From: DASSQJ01 sp963730165
GTDB taxonomy: Bacteria > Actinomycetota > Actinomycetes > Actinomycetales > Dermatophilaceae
Direction: 5' to 3'
Assembly (NCBI GenBank): GCA_963730165.1
Contig: CAVSQS010000001.1
Coordinates: 62,001 to 126,000 of the forward strand
Length of the DNA stretch: 64,000 bases
A model generated the notes under the pieces. It made no database searches. It was not told the DNA's origin and saw only the letters and a program-made list of their open reading frames with translations. A program made the translations under genes and the position numbers. Below are positions 33,938 through 41,002 of the stretch, in pieces; position 1 is the stretch's first letter; the number at the start of each line of letters is the position of its first letter.

Positions 33938-33965
33938 GCGGGACAGGGTAGACCGGTCGGGGCGG

Positions 33966-34730
33966 TCAGATCGGCAGTCGGCGGAAGACCGCGGCAGGGA
34001 GGTGCCGCAGGACCGACATCACCGGTCGCATGGCACCCGGAACCCAGATGGTGCGGCTCGGTCCGCGCAGGTGCCGCACCACGGCCGCCGCGACGTCGTC
34101 GGCGTCGACGGCGAGCGGGGCCTCGGGCATCCCGGCGGTCATCGAGGTCCGCACGAACCCCGGTCGTACCACGAGGACGACCACGCCGCAGCCGCGCAGG
34201 TCCTCGCCGAGGCCGGTGGCGAAGGCGTCGAGCCCCGCCTTGGTCGAGCCGTAGAGGTAGTTGGACCGGCGGGGCCGCTCCCCGGCGACCGAGGAGAGGA
34301 CGACCACCGTCCCGTGGCCCTGGCGGCGACACCGTGCGGCGACGACGGTCAGTGCCGACACCGACCCGGTGAAGTTCGTCGTCACGACCTCGGCCGCCGC
34401 GACCGGGTCCTCGAGCGTCGCGCCGCGCGGGAGCACCCCGACGGTGAGGAGGACCACGTCGACGTCGCCGGCGTCGAACACCGGGCCGAGCGTGGCCTCG
34501 TGGGCCGCCACGTCGGTGGCGTCGAAGGGCAGTCCCTCGACCACCACCCCGCCGCCGAGGGCGGCGCGCTGGGCGTCGACCGCCTCGTCGAGGCCTGCCC
34601 CGGGACGACCCGCGAGGACGACGCGACGCAGCCGACCGCCCTCGGCGAGCCGCACGAGGGTCGCGGTCGCGATGTCGGAGGTCGCCCCGAGGACGAGGAC
34701 GGACTGAGCACTGCCGAGGGGGTCTAGCAC
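33966..34730 (-). CDS. dprE2: Decaprenylphosphoryl-2-keto-ribose reductase DprE2
   Basis: Short-chain dehydrogenase of 254 residues that with DprE1 epimerises decaprenylphosphoryl ribose to the arabinose donor. The cofactor motif is VLVLGATSDIATATLVRLAEGG (about 11-32). The catalytic YGSTK (Tyr about 157, Lys about 161) follows VVVLSSVAGERPRRSNYL. VVRPGFVRTSMTAGMP is typical of the DprE2 subfamily. GTG 34730 lies 7 bases inside the dprE1 end, so the two are translationally coupled. Confidence 0.92.
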   Translation of the reverse strand: MLDPLGSAQSVLVLGATSDIATATLVRLAEGGRLRRVVLAGRPGAGLDEAVDAQRAALGGGVVVEGLPFDATDVAAHEATLGPVFDAGDVDVVLLTVGVLPRGATLEDPVAAAEVVTTNFTGSVSALTVVAARCRRQGHGTVVVLSSVAGERPRRSNYLYGSTKAGLDAFATGLGEDLRGCGVVVLVVRPGFVRTSMTAGMPEAPLAVDADDVAAAVVRHLRGPSRTIWVPGAMRPVMSVLRHLPAAVFRRLPI

Positions 34731-36079
34731 AGTGAGAGCCTCCTGGAGAGGTCGGAGGCGAAGACGCCGTCCGGGTCGAGCCGGGCGCGCAGCTCGCGCC
34801 AGGCGTCGAGCCGCGGGTACATGACGGGGAGGAGCCCGGGGCGGACCCGGGCGTCCTTGGCGAGGTAGCAGCGCCCGCCCCCGGCGACGACGAGCTCGTC
34901 GGCCCGGTCCAGCACCCCGGCCACGTCCGGTGAGGCGGGGACGTCCACCGCGAGGGTCCAGCCCGGCCGCGGGAAGGACAATGGGGCGTCGAGCGCCGGC
35001 CCGAACCGTTTGAGCACCGGGAGGAAGGTGGTGACCCGCTCGCGGCGGAAGAGCGCGAGGACCTGCTCGACGACGGTGGCCTCGGGGACGGCGAGCTGGT
35101 ACTGGACGAAGCCCGGGCGGCCGTAGAGCCGGTTCCAGCCGTCGACGACGTCGAGAGGGTGGAAGAACGAGGCGAGGGTCGTGGGCCGGGTCGTGGGTCG
35201 GGCGGGAGCCCGGCGGAACCACACCTCGTCGAAGGCGCGGGTGGTGAGCCGGTTCACCAGGCCCGGCGGCATCCACGCAGGGGCGGGCAGCGCCCGGGGG
35301 CGGGTGTAGCGGTCGAGGGGGAGGCTGCCCGGCTCGCCGGCCGGGCTGTGGTCGCCGCTGGTGAGGACGCCGCGCCCGGAGGCCCGACCGCGCGCCGCGG
35401 TGTCGAGCCACGCGACGGTGTATCGGAAGCGGCGGTCGTCGTCGGCGAGCGCGGCGAACGTCGCCTCGAGGTCGGGGGTGCGCCGGGTGTGGACGGTGAC
35501 GCCGGCGGTGGGCACGGGGACGAGGCGCAGGCGGGCCGAGACCACGACCCCCGCCAGCCCCATCCCTCCGACGACGGCCCCGAGGAGTGGGTCGCCGGAC
35601 CGCAGCTCGCGGACCTCGCCGAGCCCGTCGACGACGGTGAGACCGACGACGTGGGCCCCGAGGCTGCCGTCTCGGTGGTGGTTCTTGCCGTGGACGTCGG
35701 CGGCGATCGCCCCGCCCACGGTGACGTGCCGCGTCCCGGGTGTCACCGGGACGAACCAGCCCCGGGGGACGACGTGGTCGATGACCTCGCCGATGCTGAC
35801 CCCCGCGGCCGCCTCGACCGTCCCGTCCGCGTCGACGGGGCCGATCCCGCGCAGGGCGGTGACGTCCAGGACCACCCCGCCGCCGTTGACGGCGGCGTCC
35901 CCGTAGCTGCGGCCCAGGCCGCGGGGCAGGACCCCACGCCCGCCCCCGCCCGTGGCCCGCGCCGCCCGGACGGCGGCGGCGACCGCGTCGACCCCCTCGA
36001 CCGGGACGACGCGGGCGGCCGAGCCGGGCCCCCGCCCCCACCCGGTGAGCACGGTCTCGGCGTCGGGCCACCGGGTCAC
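34724..36079 (-). CDS. dprE1: Decaprenylphosphoryl-beta-D-ribose oxidase DprE1
   Basis: FAD oxidase of the epimerase pair, 451 residues of the vanillyl-alcohol-oxidase fold. The FAD domain (about 1-185) has LPRGLGRSYGDAAVNGGG and TPGTRHVTVGGAIAADVHGKNHHRDGSLG. The substrate domain has YQLAVPEATVVEQVLALFRRERVTTFLPVLKRFGP and YLAKDARV (Lys408). The residue aligned with M. tuberculosis Cys387 is Ala377 (codon 34949-34951). It starts with a GTG overlapping the upstream ubiA stop (GTGA). Length matches mycobacterial DprE1 (461). Confidence 0.95.
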   Translation of the reverse strand: MTRWPDAETVLTGWGRGPGSAARVVPVEGVDAVAAAVRAARATGGGGRGVLPRGLGRSYGDAAVNGGGVVLDVTALRGIGPVDADGTVEAAAGVSIGEVIDHVVPRGWFVPVTPGTRHVTVGGAIAADVHGKNHHRDGSLGAHVVGLTVVDGLGEVRELRSGDPLLGAVVGGMGLAGVVVSARLRLVPVPTAGVTVHTRRTPDLEATFAALADDDRRFRYTVAWLDTAARGRASGRGVLTSGDHSPAGEPGSLPLDRYTRPRALPAPAWMPPGLVNRLTTRAFDEVWFRRAPARPTTRPTTLASFFHPLDVVDGWNRLYGRPGFVQYQLAVPEATVVEQVLALFRRERVTTFLPVLKRFGPALDAPLSFPRPGWTLAVDVPASPDVAGVLDRADELVVAGGGRCYLAKDARVRPGLLPVMYPRLDAWRELRARLDPDGVFASDLSRRLSLC

Positions 36080-36933
36080 AGGGCCACCCCCAGCGCGAAG
36101 GTCCCGAGCCAGAGCACGCCGAGGGAGAGCAGCACCGGGTCGTGGAGCACGACCTCCTCGGGCTCCTCGACCCGGCCGTGGTCGGTGTCGAGGGCGAACC
36201 GGAAGAGGGCGAGGACGAAGGGGACGATGCTCACCGTGGTCCACACCGCACCCGGCTTGCCGGCGCTGGTCTCGAACGCCCAGAGGCAGTAGCCCGCGAC
36301 GGTCACCGAGGCGCTGATACCGAGCACCATCCGCAGGTAGGAGAGCGGGTAGGAGGTGAGGCTGCGCCGGACGACCGACCCGGCGTCCTCGGCCCAGGTG
36401 AGCTCGGAGAGTCGCTTGCCCGTGACGACGAAGAGGGAGCCGAACCCGGTGACGATGAGGAACCACTGCGAGATGGGCAGTCCCGTGGCGGCGCCCCCCG
36501 CGATGGCGCGCAGGATGAAGCCGCCGGAGACCAGCCCGAGCTCGACGACGGGTTGGTGCTTGAGCAGGGCGCTGTAGGCGACCTGCAGGACGAGGTAGCC
36601 GAGGACGACCCAGCGCAGCTCACCCGGGGAGGCGACGAGGAGCGCCGCGGCGGCGAGCGCGGCCGAGAGCGCCGCGGCGGTGCCGCGGCCGACCCGTCCC
36701 GACGGGATGGGCCGGTGGCGCTTGGTGGGGTGCAGCGCGTCGGCGTCGGCGTCGAGGACGTCGTTGAGGCAGTACGTGGCACCGCTGGCCAGGACGAACG
36801 CGACGAAGGCGACCACCGTGGCCCGGGCGACGTCGGGGTCGAGGAGGCGGCCCGCCGCCAGCGGGGCGGCGACGACGAGGAGGTTCTTCACCCACTGCTT
36901 CGGGCGCAGCAGTGCCACCACGCCTCGGGTCAC
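36076..36933 (-). CDS. ubiA: Decaprenyl-phosphate phosphoribosyltransferase (UbiA family)
   Basis: Makes decaprenylphosphoryl phosphoribose from PRPP and decaprenyl phosphate, the first committed step to the arabinose donor. 285 residues, nine helices. The motifs are LLRPKQWVKNLLVVAAPLAAG at the start and the prenyltransferase motif YCLNDVLDADADALHPTKRHRPIPSG (Asp-rich, about 58-83). GKRLSELTWAEDAG is the second motif. The start is GTG 36933 (or 36942), 7 nt after a -10 box. In M. tuberculosis the equivalent is Rv3806c, near dprE1 and dprE2. Confidence 0.92.
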   Translation of the reverse strand: MTRGVVALLRPKQWVKNLLVVAAPLAAGRLLDPDVARATVVAFVAFVLASGATYCLNDVLDADADALHPTKRHRPIPSGRVGRGTAAALSAALAAAALLVASPGELRWVVLGYLVLQVAYSALLKHQPVVELGLVSGGFILRAIAGGAATGLPISQWFLIVTGFGSLFVVTGKRLSELTWAEDAGSVVRRSLTSYPLSYLRMVLGISASVTVAGYCLWAFETSAGKPGAVWTTVSIVPFVLALFRFALDTDHGRVEEPEEVVLHDPVLLSLGVLWLGTFALGVAL

Positions 36934-36940
36934 GGGGCAC

Positions 36941-36963
36941 ACCCTATCCGCATGGAATAGGGT
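36941..36963. promoter_or_regulatory. Palindromic divergent promoter between ubiA and the 36972 gene
   Basis: ACCCTAT (36941-36947) and ATAGGGT (36957-36963) are perfect inverted repeats with a 9-base spacer. Each arm contains TAGGGT as a -10 box for one direction. The distances to GTG 36933 (7 nt) and ATG 36972 (8 nt) fit two leaderless transcripts. Confidence 0.6.
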
Positions 36964-36971
36964 TCCCCGAC

Positions 36972-38759
36972 ATGCACGGCGGCAGGGGCCTCGGCCATCG
37001 CGACGGTGCGCGACGAGGGCCCTCGCGGTGGGTGCCGGCTGCTGTCGCCACCCTCGCGGCCCTCCTCGTCCTCGGTCCCGGTCTCGGCCGGGGGTACCTC
37101 CTCGTCCGGGACATGGTCTTCGTGCCCGACCCGCCGCTGACACCCCGGCTGCTCGGCCTCGGACACGAGACCCCGCGGGCGGTCCCGAGCGACCTCGTCG
37201 TCGCCCTCCTGTCCCAGCCGCTGGCCGGTGACCTCGTGCAGAAGGCGGTGCTGCTGACCGTCCTCGTCACGGCCGGGGTCGGTGCGTCCCGGCTGGCGCC
37301 GCGCGGCGCGGCCCCGGGCGCCGCCGCCGCCCTCGCCGCCACGTGGAACCCGTTCGTGGCCGAGCGCCTCGCCATCGGGCAGTGGGCGGCACTGCTCGGC
37401 TACGCGGCGCTCCCCTGGGTCCTGGCCGCCCTCGCCGACCTCCTCCGGGGCGACCCCGGCGGCCGCCGGCGGCCCGGCCGCGCGCTCGTCGTCGCGCTGG
37501 TCCTCGGCAGCCTGGGTGGCGCTCCGGCGTGGGTCGTCCTCGGGATCGGCCTGCTCGCCGGGAGCGCGGGTGTCGCGCTCGCGACCCGGGATCCCTCGAC
37601 GGTGCTGCGACGCGGGGGATGGGCCGTCGCGTTCTGGGTCGTCCTCGCGCTGCCCTGGGCGGTGCCGGCGCTGACGCGCCCGCAGGGGCTCGGCAGCGAC
37701 CCCGTCGGCTTCGAGGTCTTCGCGCCGAGGCCCGACACCGGCCTGGGCACCCTCGTCAGCGTCCTCACCGGGGGAGGAGTGTGGAACTCCGGCGTCGTGC
37801 CCCCGGGCCGCGGCACGCTGGTGGGCGGCGTGGCCGCGGTCCTCCTGCTCCTCTGGGCGCTCCTCGGGTACGTCGTGAGCCGCGGCGCCGGGGCTCACGC
37901 GCTCGACCCGGCCGCCGCGACCTACCGGCTGCCCGTGGCGGTGGTCGGCGGCGTGGCCCTCGTCGTCGTGCTCGCGTCGACGTGGCCGCCGCTCGTCGAG
38001 CCCCTCGCGGCGGTGCCCGGCGGCGGGGTGCTGCGCGACGCGTCGCGGCAGCTCGGCCCGTGGGTGCTCGCCCTCGCCGTCGGGTGCGGGTGGGGCGTGC
38101 GCTGGCTCGAGGGTCGGAGCATGCCCCGGGTGCTCTGCGGGCTGGCTGCCGCGGCACCCGTGGCCGTGCTGCCCTCGGTCGGCTGGGGGATCTCCGGGGT
38201 GTTCCAGCCCATCGACTACCCCGCCGACGTGCGGGCCGCCGCCACCACGCTCTCCCGGGCCGAGGAGCCCGGAGCCGTGGCCGTCCTCCCCTTCGAGGCC
38301 TACCGTCGCTACGCCTGGAACGGCGGCCGGGCCAGCATGACCCCCTGGTCGCGACTGGTCGACCGGCGGGTCGTGGCCTCCTCGGAGCTCGTCGTGCGAC
38401 GGCCGGGCGGGCCGGCCCGGGTGGCCGGCGAGGACGCGTACGCCGACGAGGTCGGGACGGCGCTGCGCTCCGCCGACCCGGGCGGCGGGCTCGGGCGGCT
38501 CGGGGTGCGGTGGCTGGTCGTCGACGCACCGGCGGTCGCGCCACCGGCGGGCACCCGGGTGGTCACCGACGGACCGCACGTGCGCGTCCTCGAGGTCGAG
38601 GGCCCGGTGGACGCGTCGTGGCCGGTCCGGTTCGACCCACCAGCCGCCCCCACCCTCCTCGGAGACGCCCTGTGGCTCCTGGCCTGCCTCGTCGCGGTGT
38701 GGGCGACGCGGCGGCCCCGCGTCTCGCGGGCTGCGGCGGACACGGCTGGTATCCGGTAG
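36972..38759 (+). CDS. Polytopic membrane protein, possible GT-C glycosyltransferase
   Basis: 595 residues. About 10-12 hydrophobic helices fill residues 20-430, with a periplasmic loop DMVFVPDPPLTPRLLGLG (about 44-61) that resembles the catalytic-loop position of GT-C enzymes, including AftD. The C-terminal 150 residues form a mostly soluble domain with a last helix near 570. I do not know the function. From memory M. tuberculosis Rv0226c, a membrane protein of similar size, sits beside similar GT4, methyltransferase and DUF3068 genes. It could act in arabinan or mannan assembly. ATG 36972 is set by the leaderless promoter. Confidence 0.72.
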   Translation: MHGGRGLGHRDGARRGPSRWVPAAVATLAALLVLGPGLGRGYLLVRDMVFVPDPPLTPRLLGLGHETPRAVPSDLVVALLSQPLAGDLVQKAVLLTVLVTAGVGASRLAPRGAAPGAAAALAATWNPFVAERLAIGQWAALLGYAALPWVLAALADLLRGDPGGRRRPGRALVVALVLGSLGGAPAWVVLGIGLLAGSAGVALATRDPSTVLRRGGWAVAFWVVLALPWAVPALTRPQGLGSDPVGFEVFAPRPDTGLGTLVSVLTGGGVWNSGVVPPGRGTLVGGVAAVLLLLWALLGYVVSRGAGAHALDPAAATYRLPVAVVGGVALVVVLASTWPPLVEPLAAVPGGGVLRDASRQLGPWVLALAVGCGWGVRWLEGRSMPRVLCGLAAAAPVAVLPSVGWGISGVFQPIDYPADVRAAATTLSRAEEPGAVAVLPFEAYRRYAWNGGRASMTPWSRLVDRRVVASSELVVRRPGGPARVAGEDAYADEVGTALRSADPGGGLGRLGVRWLVVDAPAVAPPAGTRVVTDGPHVRVLEVEGPVDASWPVRFDPPAAPTLLGDALWLLACLVAVWATRRPRVSRAAADTAGIR

Positions 38760-38762
38760 CAT
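38757..38762 (+). promoter_or_regulatory. Predicted -10 box (TAGCAT) of the DUF2613 gene
   Basis: TAGCAT overlaps the stop codon of the preceding gene. Transcription would start near 38769, giving a leader of about 40 nt that contains GAGGAG. Confidence 0.4.
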
Positions 38763-38807
38763 CCCGTCGGGTGCCACGGCGGCACCGGGCATGCGTGAGG
38801 AGCCTCG

Positions 38808-38945
38808 TTGAGCCTGAAGGTCATCATCACCCTGACCGTTGCGGTCATCCTCGGCGCCCTGGCGAGCTTCGGGCTGTACCAGGCCGCGCAGCCGGCGGCC
38901 TACGAGCCGGCCGGCGACATCTACACCTACGGCACGGCCAACTGA
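38808..38945 (+). CDS. DUF2613-like small secreted or membrane protein
   Basis: 45 residues from a TTG start: SLKVIITLTVAVILGALASFG, one membrane helix (about 4-24), then a short outside tail ending YTYGTAN. The ribosome-binding site GTGAGGAG (38795-38802) is strong and 5 nt away. M. tuberculosis has a small secreted protein, Rv0236A (DUF2613), next to aftD (Rv0236c), and this gene resembles it in size, topology and position. Its 3' end overlaps the convergent glycosyltransferase by 19 bases. Confidence 0.7.
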   Translation: MSLKVIITLTVAVILGALASFGLYQAAQPAAYEPAGDIYTYGTAN

Positions 38946-40123
38946 GGACGTCCCGGGTCGGGAGGCTCGGGAGCCGCTCCTGACCGGCGTGCCCTGACGA
39001 CCTCGCGGAGGGTCTGGTCCCACCGGGCCACGGTCGCCTCCCAGGTGAACGACGCGGCGAACGCCTCCGCGCCCTTGCCGAGCCGCTCGCGCTCCGACCG
39101 GTCGAGGAGGAGCCGACGGGTGAGCGCGACGAAGTCCTCGAGGTCGTCGGCCGCTGCGAGGTAGCCCGTCTCGCCGTCGACGATCGACTCGGTGAGCCCC
39201 CCGGTCCCGTCGAACGCCACCGAGGGGGTGGCGTGCATCCCGGCCTCGACGACGACCAGCCCCCAGCCCTCCTTGAGCGACGGCACGAGCGACACCCAGC
39301 TGCTCGCCAGGAGCCGGTGACGCTCGGCCTCCGAGACGAACCCGACGACGTCGACGCAGTCCTCGAGCCCGAGCCGGGTCACGGCGGCGCGGATGTTGTC
39401 CTCCCACCACCCCCGGCCCGCCACGACCATCCGGGCCGTCGGGAACTCCGTGCGCAGCCGGGCCATGGTCTCGAGGGCGATCTCGACCCGCTTGTGCGGC
39501 ACCAGGCGGCCGAGCACGACGAGCTGGGGCTCCTCGCTCCGCTCCACGTCGTGGGGCACCGGGGGGATGGCGCCACAGTGGACGACGCGGATCCGTTCCG
39601 GTGCCACGCCGAGGTCGGCGACCTGTCGGCGGGTGACCTCCGACACGGCCACGTACGGGCGGTGCCGGTTCACGAAGGGCGCGAGGCGTGACTCCAGCCA
39701 CCAGCCGACGTGGGCCAGGACGGGGCCGACGACCACCGGCCACTGCTCCCGGTGGACGTGGTGGACGAGGACGAGGTGCGGGGTGCGGGGGGCCCAGAGG
39801 GCCGTGAGGTACGGCACGCCGTTCTGGGTCTCGACGATGACGTCGGGGGCCTCGACGAGCCCGCTCCGGACCGCCCGGGCAGCCCACGGGTAGATGCCGA
39901 ACCGTCCTCCACGCCGCAGCACCCGGACGCCGCTCGGGCGGACCTCGTCGGCGCACGACCCGGGGTAGCGCGCGGTGAGGAGGGTGACCTGGTGCCCGAG
40001 CCGCGCGAGGCCGTCGGTCACCTCCTGGGCATAGCGCTCGGACCCCCCGCCCTCGGGGTGACCGGTGTCACGCCAGTTGAGGAAGAGGACTCGCAGCGCA
40101 CGCCGCTCGTCGTGCTGTGGCAC
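38927..40123 (-). CDS. GT4-family glycosyltransferase
   Basis: 398 residues of the GT-B fold. The N-terminal domain has RVLFLNWRDTGHPEGGGSERYAQEV, the usual nucleotide-free acceptor side. The C-terminal domain has VVLGRLVPHKRVEIALE and the EX7E motif in KEGWGLVVVEAGMHATPSVAF (about 290-310), with GLTESIVDGETGYL. Donor and acceptor are unknown; the neighbourhood suggests a lipoglycan or cell-wall polysaccharide. The 3' end overlaps the small DUF2613 gene. Confidence 0.88.
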   Translation of the reverse strand: MPQHDERRALRVLFLNWRDTGHPEGGGSERYAQEVTDGLARLGHQVTLLTARYPGSCADEVRPSGVRVLRRGGRFGIYPWAARAVRSGLVEAPDVIVETQNGVPYLTALWAPRTPHLVLVHHVHREQWPVVVGPVLAHVGWWLESRLAPFVNRHRPYVAVSEVTRRQVADLGVAPERIRVVHCGAIPPVPHDVERSEEPQLVVLGRLVPHKRVEIALETMARLRTEFPTARMVVAGRGWWEDNIRAAVTRLGLEDCVDVVGFVSEAERHRLLASSWVSLVPSLKEGWGLVVVEAGMHATPSVAFDGTGGLTESIVDGETGYLAAADDLEDFVALTRRLLLDRSERERLGKGAEAFAASFTWEATVARWDQTLREVVRARRSGAAPEPPDPGRPQLAVP

Positions 40124-40159
40124 TGGACTGGTTCACCCTTCGTCGGCCAGCGGTGCGGT

Positions 40160-40166
40160 TATGCTA
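40160..40166. promoter_or_regulatory. Overlapping divergent -10 boxes of the GT4 and methyltransferase genes
   Basis: TATCGT is not present, but TATGCT (40160-40165, plus) and TAGCAT (40166 to 40161, minus) overlap almost fully. Leaders of about 80 nt (plus) and about 30 nt (minus) would result. Confidence 0.4.
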
Positions 40167-40253
40167 CCCGCCGGAAACTTCGGTGCCGCGCGGTCGCGTG
40201 AACCCCGCCGGCCGTCCGAGGCGCACCGCCCGTTTCCCCGCACGAGGAGTTCG

Positions 40254-40997
40254 ATGAGCAAGGCCACCGACCAGGTGCGGCGTGACTGGGAGCGGCTCGG
40301 CGCCCGCGACCCGTTGTGGGCGGTCCTCGTCCGGCCCGGCACGAAGAACGGGGGGTGGGACGAGCAGGCGTTCCTCGCCACGGGACGCGCCGAGGTCGAT
40401 GCCTCACTCGCCCGGCTGGGGGAGCTCGGCGTCACCCTCCGGACCGGGGACGCCCTCGACTTCGGTTCGGGCGCCGGAAGGCTCAGCCTCGCGCTGGCGC
40501 GCCACTTCGAGCGCGTCGTCGGCGTCGACGTCTCACCGGGGATGGTGGAGAAGGCCCGGTCGCTCGACACCTCCGGCGGCCGCTGCACCTTCGTCCTCAA
40601 CCCCCGTGACGACCTCTCCCTCTTCGCCGACGACAGCGTCGACCTCACCTACTCGAGCCTGGTGCTCCAGCACCTCCCGCCGGAGCAGGCACGGCTCGCG
40701 CTGGCCGAGCTGGCCCGGATCACGCGCCCGGGCGGGGCCCTCGTCGTGCTGCTCGCCACCGAGACCCTCCCTGGCGTCAAGGGGATGCTGTTCAAGCACG
40801 CGCCGCTCCGGCTGCTCCGGTTCGGGCAGCGGGTCGTCCTGCGCTACCCGGCGCCGATGCGGATGCACGGTGTCCCGGAGGCGGAGGTCGTCGCCCTGCT
40901 CGAGTCCGCCGGGATGGACGTCCTCGACCGGGTGCCCGACGAGAGCCAGGGCGGTCACTGGACGTACCACCGCTACTTCGCCGTCAAGCGCACCTGA
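40254..40997 (+). CDS. Class I SAM-dependent methyltransferase
   Basis: 247 residues. The SAM-binding motif I is ALDFGSGAGRLSLALARHF (about 67-85), followed by VVGVDVSPGMVEKAR, the post-I acidic residue, and DLTYSSLVLQHLPPEQARLALAELARITRPGG (motifs II-III). The substrate is unknown; a sugar or lipid in envelope synthesis is likely from the neighbours (compare M. tuberculosis Rv0224c beside a GT4 gene). The ribosome-binding site CGAGGAG lies 4 bases before ATG 40254. Confidence 0.87.
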   Translation: MSKATDQVRRDWERLGARDPLWAVLVRPGTKNGGWDEQAFLATGRAEVDASLARLGELGVTLRTGDALDFGSGAGRLSLALARHFERVVGVDVSPGMVEKARSLDTSGGRCTFVLNPRDDLSLFADDSVDLTYSSLVLQHLPPEQARLALAELARITRPGGALVVLLATETLPGVKGMLFKHAPLRLLRFGQRVVLRYPAPMRMHGVPEAEVVALLESAGMDVLDRVPDESQGGHWTYHRYFAVKRT

Positions 40998-41002
40998 CCG
41001 GC

